Source: an uncultured Pseudomonadota bacterium (lineage in GTDB: Bacteria > Pseudomonadota > Alphaproteobacteria > RUG11792). From it: a DNA stretch of 12,814 nt. Location of the stretch: the NCBI GenBank assembly GCA_902796745.1, contig CADBQC010000144.1:1-12814 (forward strand), given 5' to 3'. This document shows, one piece after another, positions 7,345 through 12,814 of this stretch; the first letter of the stretch is position 1, and each line of letters opens with the position of its first letter. The notes under the pieces were generated by a model. That model was not told where the DNA came from. It was given only the letters and a program-made list of their open reading frames with translations, and did no database searches. Made by a program: the position numbers and the translations under genes.

Positions 7345-7740
7345 GTTAAAAATTATCATCATATACAAAATTTTATTACATATTTGAAAAAGCACAACAC
7401 AAAAATTACCTTTACGAGTAACTTTTAAGACGTTTTTGCACAAATATAGAAATTGAAAAAGATATTGTACGGATGGGGATTGATAGGAATTTAGGAATAA
7501 ATAATGTAAATATTAAGGATACGAAGCATTCAGTAAAAGTGGCAGAATAAAATGAACGTGTCTTTTTGCCATATACTCCTCCAACCAGGTTTTGAATGTG
7601 AAGCAATACTGTCCAATTGGAGTATTCATTTTAATGAACACAAGGCGAAAGTTAATGCAAAAACATCACTTTCACCTTTGACCTGGCATGAACATGAACT
7701 TGAAGTTCACACTGATACGACTAATACTAGTCGGAATTTG
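7345..7740. other. Spacer without a recognisable gene
   Basis: AT-rich stretch between the mucR-type gene and the ruined exported-protein gene. It must hold the minus-strand promoter of mucR, but I see no strong -35/-10 pair. It contains a 6-bp inverted repeat at 7718-7733 (CGACTA, loop ATAC, TAGTCG) and another at 7695-7709 (TGAACT, TGA, AGTTCA). A minus-strand mini-ORF of 19 codons (7513-7572) follows a very strong GGAGGAG. A 70-codon plus-strand frame at 7552-7764 has no ribosome binding site and no recognisable content. Confidence 0.5.
7513..7572 (-). other. Mini-ORF with strong Shine-Dalgarno
   Basis: GGAGGAG with three bases to ATG, then 19 codons beginning MAKRHVHF and ending in TAA. 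The start region resembles that of the mucR-type gene further along the same strand (GGAG, then TATATGGCAAAAA in both). It may be a decayed gene start or a short leader upstream of mucR; it is too short to call a gene. Confidence 0.2.
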
Positions 7741-7826
7741 TTTATGGTTTTTTGCTATCTTTAGTCAAGAATTCTTTATTACGTGTCCATTCGTCATAAA
7801 TCTTACCCAAACCCTTAAAATCTTCT

Positions 7827-8288
7827 TCAGGAATTCATGAAAATAATATCAGTCTTCAAGACAAAATTTTTTCTAGCGTCATTTGTCCGGGGATACTCGA
7901 AGTTTTGGAAAGGTCGATTTTTTATACATGTAATCACTATATCGCTTATTAGGCGAGCTTGAATGTTGTTCCACATTCGTACTATTTCGTGAGCCAAATC
8001 TCCTTCGTTGTGATAATGTTTTTCCATATATTCGAAAGTCAAATTTAACAAATCAACATCTATTTGTTCATTGTATAGAGCCCAAGAAAGACGATTAGTT
8101 TTTGGAACGCCATTCGTTTTAATTATATCGGTTTTGTCCATTCTGGAGCAACCATCGTAAGTTAAAAAAACACCCTTCAGATAAACATATTGCAAGAGAT
8201 AATCAGTATACCGTTGTTCTATAGAACTGTTCATCAGTAACAGGCTTATTATTCCATGTAATAATGCTGGTAAAACAACCACTTTCAA
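7827..8288 (-). pseudogene. 3' part of broken exported-protein gene (frameshifted)
   Basis: This frame continues the upstream piece after a frameshift: the meaningful part begins near 8217 with RYTDYLLQYVYLKGVFLTYD and runs to a TGA at 7827-7829. The codons between 8288 and about 8220 are probably out of frame with the ancestral protein, since the upstream frame is the one that reads naturally there. Just past the TGA a third frame is open from about 7838 to a TAA at 7742-7744 and reads EEDFKGLGKIYDEWTRNKEF followed by a short lysine-rich end, which looks like a genuine C-terminus. That suggests a second frameshift near 7830-7850. I recognise no family in any piece. Soluble, mixed-charge composition, no membrane segment. 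Confidence 0.55.
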
Positions 8289-8778
8289 TGTTATCTACTA
8301 TAAAAGTTTCGTGTTTTTGTAACCATGCCATTTTATCGAATAGAACGTTATTTTCAATCATCCGGCATAAAGTGCTCAATGCGACATCCTGTAAAAATCT
8401 ATACAATCCCGAATTGTTATCGAGAATCCCATGATATTTTGTTACATTCCATTCTGACTTCAAAATTGCTAATCTATGAGCTACGTCATGTTTTCTGAAC
8501 AGATCGTCTGTTTCTACAATTTCTAGTATATCCTTGAAATGCTCGTTTAAAAATTCAAGATCCAATTTATTCTCAGAAAAATCAGGCATAACAATTGGAT
8601 TAAATTTTAGCGAGCCATACTTGCTTCCTATCACTTGTTCCGGGATTATTGTCTTGCCGAACAAATCCGAAAGTTGTTTTATTTGTGAAGTTTTTATTGA
8701 TGAAGTTTCTATATCCTCCATAGCAGAAACACATCAGACAAAAGCTATTCCAGCAAACAAAAAATTCAAAAATTTCAT
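8203..8778 (-). pseudogene. 5' part of broken exported-protein gene (UGA in signal peptide)
   Basis: From ATG at 8776-8778, with GAGGGA seven bases upstream, the minus strand reads MKFLNFLFAGIAFV, then a TGA codon (8734-8736), then CVSA and MEDIETSSIKTS in the same frame. This is a well-formed Sec signal peptide, possibly with a lipobox-like Cys, interrupted by one stop. The frame then stays open for 172 codons to a TGA at 8203-8205, where the protein appears to jump frame into the downstream piece. An alternative is that translation restarts at ATG 8719-8721 and makes a 172-residue cytosolic protein, but that ATG has no good ribosome binding site and its first residues look like the mature N-terminus after signal cleavage. 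The ancestral protein would be about 345 residues. The family is not recognised. It is divergent from the exported gene at 8957. Confidence 0.65.
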
Positions 8779-8890
8779 ATAAGAGTCCCTCAAATAATAT
8801 TACCGGCGCAATAGTAGCGCACAGCCTAATAAAATGTCAACAGAAAAACTCGGAACTGTGCAGGTTCACAACATATGAGACAAAACTTAT

Positions 8891-8920
8891 TTGAACACAA
8901 GTCCTACAATATCATATATT
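8891..8920 (+). promoter_or_regulatory. Possible sigma-70-type promoter for the gene at 8957
   Basis: TTGAAC (8891-8896) and TATATT (8915-8920) are separated by 18 bases and lie 36 bases before the GTG start. The spacer 8779-8956 is the shared control region of two divergent exported-protein genes. The AT-richness makes chance matches likely. Confidence 0.3.
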
Positions 8921-8956
8921 ATACATATAGCTAGCTGATTCTGGTGAGGATTAAGA

Positions 8957-9583
8957 GTGGTTGTGGATGTAGTTAGGTGCCAATATGGAGTGGCATTGTT
9001 GTCCACATTGGCAACCAATGTTTACGCTACGGATGTTGTTGCGACGAGTGAGATACCTCAAGTAATTCAAATGTTACACACGAGATTCGAATGCGAGTGG
9101 GCGAAGCATTATAAACAACATGACATCATAAAAAATTTGAATCTAAATAAAGATGAATATGCTGAATCGATCAAAAATATACAAAACATAATGTTAACTT
9201 CGCTAGAAAATGATCAAAAACTCATGCCAGGTAGTAAAGAAATAAAATTAAGTGAAAAAATGAAATATGCGCATATGATTGGAACACGTGATAAAGACAT
9301 ACTGATAGTTACTAATATGAGTAAATATGAAAGTATCGTAGCTTATTTGATGAGGCAAGAGGTCGAAAATTTCAATTATATACTTTTAGAAAACTTAATG
9401 TTCTTCTATCTTATCGGTAAGGCAGAATCCACTATTGATGAGTTACTTGATTGGTTAGTGACTAAAATTGAAAACAGGCTAGCTCGTCTTCAAGATAAGG
9501 CGGTAATTCAAAAAATAATTACAAAAGTAAATAAATCAGCCAAGGATGTAAAAACTTATGTGGAAGCCGGGGGCATTGAATGA
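8957..9583 (+). CDS. Hypothetical exported protein, N-terminal piece of a split gene
   Basis: Starts at GTG (8957-8959) with GAGGA seven bases upstream. The first 25 residues (ending VALLSTLATNVYA, then TDVVA) look like a Sec signal peptide with an A-X-A-like cleavage site. The mature part is helical and mixed-charge, without transmembrane segments except a short hydrophobic patch (YILLENLMFFYLIG). The frame ends at TGA 9581-9583, directly after a run of five G (9569-9573). With one G fewer the reading would pass from TYVEAG into ALNEFMISFTKKYLYND of the next frame and give one protein of about 458 residues. I therefore read this as the 5' part of one gene split by a frameshift. If the shift is real in the organism, a truncated 208-residue secreted protein could still be made. 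No family recognised. Confidence 0.6.
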   Translation: MVVDVVRCQYGVALLSTLATNVYATDVVATSEIPQVIQMLHTRFECEWAKHYKQHDIIKNLNLNKDEYAESIKNIQNIMLTSLENDQKLMPGSKEIKLSEKMKYAHMIGTRDKDILIVTNMSKYESIVAYLMRQEVENFNYILLENLMFFYLIGKAESTIDELLDWLVTKIENRLARLQDKAVIQKIITKVNKSAKDVKTYVEAGGIE

Positions 9584-10334
9584 ATTCATGATCTCATTTA
9601 CAAAAAAGTATTTATATAATGATAATGAGGACAACGAAGAGCGTGAAGAATTGGGAAGTGAATCCGAACAAGAAGATCAAAATTCATCAAACAACGAAGA
9701 AGATGAAATTGTCGATATAAATACAAAAGAAGGTAAAGAAATCGTTACAAATCTCGTAACAAATATGTATAAATTAGCAGACATATACGAATTGGCTATG
9801 ATAACTGCATTTGAATTCGATAAAACAGGGAAGTTGGTAAAAAAGTACATATATGAAGTAAGTCCAACAGGCGAATTAGAGACAATATACGAATTGAAAG
9901 GAACAAACGAATTAATCAGAATAAATGACGATATAAATAACGATGAAATATATAGTTCAGCTGTGGAAAAGGAACAAGTACTTGGCTTTAGTCCTGAAGA
10001 CGAAACAAAATTAATGCAAATTGCCCAACAAACAAAAACAGCACTTAATGAGTTTGAAAAACGAGTGAATGGAGGAAGCACACCAAGGGAACTAATGAGA
10101 ATATTAGGGCTAACGTTTTTGGAACGGGATGAGGTCGATTATCCGAATGAAGAGGAAATTGATGGGGGTTCCTGCAAGGATATCGGTCCAATAGACACCT
10201 ACATGTCTAGAATCTGGAAACTTTTAGTAAATTTCAAAGACAGAATTACAGACGATTGGCACGATGTAAACATAAAAGTAGCTTTGTTAAGCTTAAAGCC
10301 ATATCTGGAGAAATATCTTGAGAATGATGAATAG
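9558..10334 (+). CDS. Hypothetical protein, C-terminal piece of the split exported-protein gene
   Basis: Frame open from 9558 to TAG 10332-10334. It overlaps the previous frame by 26 bases; the first codons (MWKPG) are probably an artefact of the overlap, and natural sequence begins around ALNEFMISFTKK. A strongly acidic, Asn/Ser-rich linker follows (EDNEEREELGSESEQEDQ and SSNNEEDE), then a globular segment with regular strands (AFEFDKTGKLVKKYIYEV, SPTGELETIYEL) and a helical C-terminus (YMSRIWKLLVNFKDR, VALLSLKPYLEKYL). An ATG at 9588 could start independent translation, but no good ribosome binding site is near. Very AT-rich with many ATA codons, like its upstream half. The acidic linker plus signal peptide would suit a secreted host- or envelope-facing protein, which is inference. 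Family not recognised. Confidence 0.55.
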   Translation: MWKPGALNEFMISFTKKYLYNDNEDNEEREELGSESEQEDQNSSNNEEDEIVDINTKEGKEIVTNLVTNMYKLADIYELAMITAFEFDKTGKLVKKYIYEVSPTGELETIYELKGTNELIRINDDINNDEIYSSAVEKEQVLGFSPEDETKLMQIAQQTKTALNEFEKRVNGGSTPRELMRILGLTFLERDEVDYPNEEEIDGGSCKDIGPIDTYMSRIWKLLVNFKDRITDDWHDVNIKVALLSLKPYLEKYLENDE

Positions 10335-10467
10335 AACACAGTGCGTGGAAGATATGCAAAAAATATTTCTCATAAATATTGCTATTAACATATTGCCATA
10401 AAAATGATCCTATATGGATTTAAATTCTTAGTATTACCGTATTTTCAGCAAATTTATTTATCATTTT

Positions 10468-10496
10468 TTGCACAAATTTTTCCAACCATTTTATCA
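10468..10496 (+). promoter_or_regulatory. Possible promoter of trnW-secE-nusG
   Basis: TTGCAC, 17 bases, TTATCA. It is placed to start transcription about 25 bases before tRNA-Trp. The -10 match is only moderate, and no better candidate is seen in the spacer. Confidence 0.3.
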
Positions 10497-10513
10497 TTTA
10501 TTGTGATAAAATG
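10487..10513. repeat. Perfect 10-bp inverted repeat just upstream of tRNA-Trp
   Basis: CATTTTATCA (10487-10496) and TGATAAAATG (10504-10513) pair perfectly around a 7-base loop, ending 14 bases before the tRNA. A possible promoter (TTGCAC at 10468-10473, TTATCA at 10491-10496, 17-base spacing) would have its -10 inside the left arm. So it could be an operator, a leader hairpin in the tRNA precursor, or a terminator-like element without T-run. The rest of 10335-10527 shows no gene. Confidence 0.5.
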
Positions 10514-10527
10514 ATGTCGTGGCGAGT

Positions 10528-10603
10528 AGGAGTATAGCTCAACTGGTAGAGTTCTGGTCTCCAAAACCAGCGGTTGGGGGTTCGATTCCCTCTGCTCCTG
10601 CCA
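10528..10603 (+). tRNA. trnW: tRNA-Trp (anticodon CCA)
   Basis: 76 bases fold into a normal cloverleaf. The acceptor stem AGGAGTA/TGCTCCT has one T-G pair, the anticodon stem is CTGGT/ACCAG around loop CTCCAAA with CCA at 10561-10563, and the T-arm contains GGTTCGATTCC. A G discriminator and an encoded CCA end follow (10601-10603). The CCA anticodon reads UGG only, which fits the use of UGA as a stop in this genome. It lies 43 bases before secE, in the common trnW-secE-nusG order. Confidence 0.97.
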
Positions 10604-10646
10604 TTATGTTGTTTTGTTCTTTGAAGGGATGGAAGAGGCTAAGAAA

Positions 10647-10841
10647 ATGTTAGGTCTAAAAAGATTTTTCTCTTTTGTAGGGGAAGTTCGAGCTGAAGTT
10701 GATAAGGTGACATGGCCATCTCGACAAGAAGTCGTTATAACTACAGTTGTTGTTTTTGCAATAGCCTTGATTGCATCGCTATTTTTTGCGTTAGTAGACA
10801 CTGGGTGGTACCGAATTGTTCACGCGATTATCGGGAGATAA
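10647..10841 (+). CDS. secE: Preprotein translocase subunit SecE
   Basis: 64 residues, the short single-span form of SecE usual in alphaproteobacteria. SecE clamps SecY in the SecYEG channel that exports unfolded proteins. It shows the conserved amphipathic helix and hinge (VGEVRAEVDKVTWPSRQEV) followed by one transmembrane helix (about residues 30-52, ITTVVVFAIALIASLFFALV). I chose ATG 10647 because AGAGG lies eight bases upstream and the length fits the family. ATG at 10629 would add six residues but has its purine-rich stretch directly abutting it. The stop codon directly abuts the nusG start. Confidence 0.92.
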   Translation: MLGLKRFFSFVGEVRAEVDKVTWPSRQEVVITTVVVFAIALIASLFFALVDTGWYRIVHAIIGR

Positions 10842-11384
10842 ATGATGGCAGAGCAAAAAGCAAGGTGGTATATTGTTCACGCTTATTCCGGTTCTGAGAA
10901 CAGAGTAGCTCAGTTAATACGTGAGAATGCCGAAAAAAAAGGATTGTCGGAATTCTTTGAAGAAATATTGGTTCCGACCGAAGAAGTTACAGAAATTAAG
11001 AACGGACAAAGAGTAAACGTTGATAGAAAATATCTTCCTGGCTACGTATTAGTTAAAATGATTATGAATGACGAAACCTGGTATCTAGTCAGAAATGTCC
11101 CTAGGGTTTCTGGAATCTTAGGCTCAAAAGGCAAACCTTCACCTATAAGTGAAGCTGAAGTTAAGAAGATAATGGAACAGCTGAAAACTTCAGCTGAAGC
11201 ACCTAGAGTTGCCGACGTTTATGAAATTGGGGATCAAGTCAAAATCACGGATGGAGCATTTGCTTCGTTCAGTGGTTTTGTGGAAGAAATTGAAGATGAT
11301 AAGCAAAAACTTAAAGTTTCTGTTATGATCTTTGGTAGAGCAACTCCTGTTGAATTGGAGTATACTCAAGTTGAAAAAATGTAG
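10842..11384 (+). CDS. nusG: Transcription termination/antitermination protein NusG
   Basis: 180 residues. NusG binds the RNA polymerase clamp, reduces pausing, and links polymerase to Rho or to the ribosome. The NGN domain covers about 8-105 (RWYIVHAYSGSENRVA, FEEILVPTEEVTEI, RKYLPGYVLVKM, YLVRNVPRVSGILGS) and the KOW domain about 126-180 (YEIGDQVKITDGAFASFSG, GRATPVELEYTQVEKM). The start follows secE with no gap (TAA then ATGATG). A GGGAGA inside the last secE codons acts as ribosome binding site, so translation is likely coupled. Either of two adjacent ATG codons may be used; the second has the more typical spacing. Confidence 0.96.
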   Translation: MMAEQKARWYIVHAYSGSENRVAQLIRENAEKKGLSEFFEEILVPTEEVTEIKNGQRVNVDRKYLPGYVLVKMIMNDETWYLVRNVPRVSGILGSKGKPSPISEAEVKKIMEQLKTSAEAPRVADVYEIGDQVKITDGAFASFSGFVEEIEDDKQKLKVSVMIFGRATPVELEYTQVEKM

Positions 11385-11385
11385 G

Positions 11386-11435
11386 TTTTGTGGGAAATTT
11401 GGTCATTTGATTGATAGAACCACGAAATTTTGTTT
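11386..11435 (+). promoter_or_regulatory. Weak hairpin with T-rich tail between nusG and rplK
   Basis: TTTTGTGG (11386-11393) can pair with CCACGAAA (11420-11427), with one G-U pair, and is followed by TTTTGTTT. The loop is long (26 bases). It might act as a partial terminator or processing site between nusG and the ribosomal genes. Confidence 0.25.
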
Positions 11436-11446
11436 AGGAGAAAAAA

Positions 11447-11881
11447 ATGGCAAAAAAAGTTGTTGGATATATAAAGTTACAAATTCCGGCAGGAAAGGCT
11501 AATCCTTCACCTCCGATAGGTCCTGCTTTGGCACAAAAAGGGCTGAATATCATGGAGTTTTGTAAAGCGTTTAACGCAAAGACACAGCAGATGGAACCAG
11601 GAATGCCAATTCCTGTTGTTATAACTGCTTATGCCGATAAAAGCTTTACATATGTTATGAAAACTCCACCTGTGACGTATTACATCAAGAAAGCAGCGAA
11701 TATAACTAGCGGTTCTCAGAAAACCGGTATAACTGCACCTGTAGCAAAGATCACTATGTCTCAGGTTAATGAGATAGCAAAAGCAAAGATGCAGGATTTG
11801 AATGCTAATACGATTGAAGCAGCGGCTCAAATGATCATTGGCTCAGCCAGATCTATGGGCGTTGAAGTCGTGGAGGGCTAA
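11447..11881 (+). CDS. rplK: 50S ribosomal protein L11
   Basis: 144 residues, normal length. L11 binds the GTPase-associated region of 23S rRNA and is needed for elongation-factor action and stringent-response sensing. The N-terminal domain has the proline-rich [19 protein letters not shown] helix-loop that forms the thiostrepton site, then [13 protein letters not shown]. The C-terminal RNA-binding domain holds [26 protein letters not shown] and ends [15 protein letters not shown]. An AGGAG lies six bases before ATG. Three bases separate its stop from rplA, so the pair forms the L11 operon. Confidence 0.98.
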   Translation: MAKKVVGYIKLQIPAGKANPSPPIGPALAQKGLNIMEFCKAFNAKTQQMEPGMPIPVVITAYADKSFTYVMKTPPVTYYIKKAANITSGSQKTGITAPVAKITMSQVNEIAKAKMQDLNANTIEAAAQMIIGSARSMGVEVVEG

Positions 11882-11884
11882 GAT

Positions 11885-12568
11885 ATGGCACATATTGGAA
11901 AAAGAATTGCCGATTTGAAGAAGAATACAGATTTAGAGAAAGTCTATTCTTTATCTGAAGCAATTGATATTGTCAAAAAATCTGCGACTGCAAAATTCGA
12001 TGAAACAATTGATATAAGCATCATGCTTGGTATTGATGGTTCGAAGCAAGATCAGGCTGTACGTAATGTTGTAAATCTTCCGAATGGCACTGGTAAGACA
12101 TATCGAGTTGCTGTGTTTGCAAAAGATCAAAAAGCGGATGAAGCAAAGAAGGCCGGTGCAGATATCGTCGGTAGTGAAGAACTAGTCGAAATGATACAAA
12201 AAGGTGATATGCCTTTCGATCGTTGTATCGCAACACCGGATATGATGGCTCTAGTTGGTAAGGTCGGAAAAATCCTGGGTCCTAAGGGTTTAATGCCTAA
12301 TCCAAAGCTTGGTACCGTTACTATGGACGTTGCAACTGCAATAAAAAATGTCAAAGGTGGACAAATCGAATATCGTTCAGAGAAGAATGGTATTGTTCAT
12401 GCAGGGATCGGAAAGGCTAGCTTCAAAACTGAGGCTTTAGCAGAAAATGCTAAGGCTTTCATCGACGCCGTTGTGAAGTCAAAACCAGCAGGAGTAAAGG
12501 GAAACTATATAAAGAAAATGACCTTAAGTTCCACGATGGGAATTGGAGTCAAGTTTACTGTAGACTAA
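11885..12568 (+). CDS. rplA: 50S ribosomal protein L1
   Basis: 227 residues. L1 forms the mobile stalk at the E site of the large subunit and in many bacteria represses its own L11-L1 operon by binding the mRNA. The diagnostic signature [15 protein letters not shown] lies about residues 129-143. Other typical blocks are the N-terminal [24 protein letters not shown] and the C-terminal [23 protein letters not shown] within the end of rplK serves as ribosome binding site, so translation of the two is probably coupled. Confidence 0.98.
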   Translation: MAHIGKRIADLKKNTDLEKVYSLSEAIDIVKKSATAKFDETIDISIMLGIDGSKQDQAVRNVVNLPNGTGKTYRVAVFAKDQKADEAKKAGADIVGSEELVEMIQKGDMPFDRCIATPDMMALVGKVGKILGPKGLMPNPKLGTVTMDVATAIKNVKGGQIEYRSEKNGIVHAGIGKASFKTEALAENAKAFIDAVVKSKPAGVKGNYIKKMTLSSTMGIGVKFTVD

Positions 12569-12575
12569 AAAAAAG

Positions 12576-12614
12576 TTTTGTGAGATTTTATTTTTGTGGT
12601 AAAATCTCACAGAA
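12576..12614. repeat. Long perfect hairpin between rplA and rplJ
   Basis: TGTGAGATTTTA (12579-12590) and TAAAATCTCACA (12600-12611) pair over twelve bases, extendable to fifteen with one G-U, around a nine-base loop. On the plus strand it is preceded by eight A and not followed by T, so it does not look like a terminator of rplA. On the minus strand it is followed by eight T and would be a good intrinsic terminator for antisense transcripts. In the mRNA it may be a processing or stability element. Confidence 0.6.
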
Positions 12615-12640
12615 AAGCATCTGGTAAAAACTGGATGTTG

Positions 12641-12750
12641 TCGAAGACTGTAGGTTTCAGATACGAACTTCGTTGACGAATTAAAGGCTGGCATGTCACC
12701 TACAATAGACAGAAGCAGTGTTTTTTGATACTCCTTCTGTAATGTGGTTT
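12641..12750 (+). promoter_or_regulatory. Candidate L10 leader (ribosomal protein autoregulation)
   Basis: The 198-base spacer before rplJ is structured. TGTAGGT (12649-12655) pairs with ACCTACA (12698-12704) to close a multi-part domain that contains a small TTCG/CGAA stem. ACAGAAG (12709-12715) pairs with CTTCTGT (12734-12740), with AGT/ACT pairs inside across an internal loop, and ends ten or so bases before the rplJ ribosome binding site. In many bacteria L10-(L12)4 binds a leader in exactly this place to repress rplJL. The position and stems fit; I could not verify the consensus kink-turn. Confidence 0.5.
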
Positions 12751-12766
12751 ATGTGAGGAGAAAGGT

Positions 12767-12814
12767 ATGTTAAGGCAAGAAAAAGAGGCTTTCGTATCAC
12801 ATATCAGGGAGGAG
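12767..12814 (+). CDS. rplJ: 50S ribosomal protein L10, N-terminal start (partial)
   Basis: ATG at 12767 with AGGAG seven bases upstream opens a frame that stays open to the window edge (16 codons, MLRQEKEAFVSHIREE). The order nusG-rplK-rplA-rplJ and the short basic/acidic helix at the N-terminus identify it as L10, which anchors the L7/L12 stalk. The rest lies outside the window, where rplL and rpoBC would be expected. Confidence 0.85.
   Translation, partial: MLRQEKEAFVSHIREE

Noticed and set aside
7648..7662. 15-base match to the vgrG needle region at 4808-4822 as a vgrG remnant
   Set aside because: The identity stops at both ends and the flanking translations do not match; one such match is expected by chance in AT-rich DNA.
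7552..7764. 70-codon plus-strand ORF
   Set aside because: No ribosome binding site, no recognisable content, and its end lies opposite the likely C-terminus of the minus-strand pseudogene.
8734..8736. UGA read as tryptophan (altered genetic code)
   Set aside because: ppiD, phzF and other frames end in TGA at natural family ends, and the only tRNA-Trp seen has anticodon CCA. A local nonsense mutation is simpler.
8806..8820. GCGC...GCGC repeat in the divergent spacer as an operator
   Set aside because: Only four pairs, with mismatched inner bases.
10362..10380. AATATTT-N5-AAATATT hairpin as terminator of the split exported gene
   Set aside because: Purely A-T stem of seven pairs with no T-run; expected by chance in this composition.
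12576..12614. Hairpin as the intrinsic terminator of rplA
   Set aside because: No T-run follows on the plus strand; the next bases are GAAAAGCAT, and rplJ is normally co-transcribed or separately regulated.
1..12814. CRISPR arrays, insertion sequences, integrase attachment sites
   Set aside because: No regularly spaced direct repeats, no transposase or integrase reading frame, and the tRNA-Trp 3' end is not duplicated downstream as far as I can see.

Overview
The window looks like a piece of an AT-rich alphaproteobacterial chromosome, probably from a host-associated or intracellular lineage (Holosporales-like is my inference). A Ros/MucR-family regulator and the alphaproteobacterial style of PpiD support the class. 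Several freshly broken genes, a tatD relic and low gene density support ongoing genome reduction.

Layout. Bases 1-299 hold only an unrecognised reading frame leaving the left edge. Bases 300-660 (minus) are the C-terminal half of a decayed tatD. Then comes ppiD (minus, periplasmic folding factor), divergent from vgrG (plus, type VI secretion spike). vgrG is convergent with a two-gene minus operon, phzF-like then rluD, which overlap by four bases. A MucR/Ros regulator (minus) precedes that operon, with a clear intrinsic terminator between them. Bases 7345-10334 are accessory: a ruined gene for an exported protein (minus) and, divergent from it, a second exported-protein gene (plus) split by a frameshift. 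I recognise neither family. From 10528 the window is the conserved core cluster trnW-secE-nusG-rplK-rplA-rplJ (plus), with a structured leader ahead of rplJ that fits the L10 autoregulatory leader in position and fold.

How the parts relate. The right end is the usual secretion/antitermination/ribosomal operon. The left and middle hold envelope and secretion functions (PpiD, VgrG, two Sec-exported unknowns) and one global regulator. The most notable signals are the tatD relic, with the metal-binding ETDA segment deleted; an in-frame UGA inside an otherwise perfect signal peptide; a G5-associated frameshift that splits the other exported gene; a MucR that lacks one zinc ligand; an orphan VgrG; and several perfect inverted repeats in the spacers. 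I see no convincing new multi-gene system. The best candidate for undescribed biology is the divergent pair of exported unknowns at 7742-10334, but both appear damaged.
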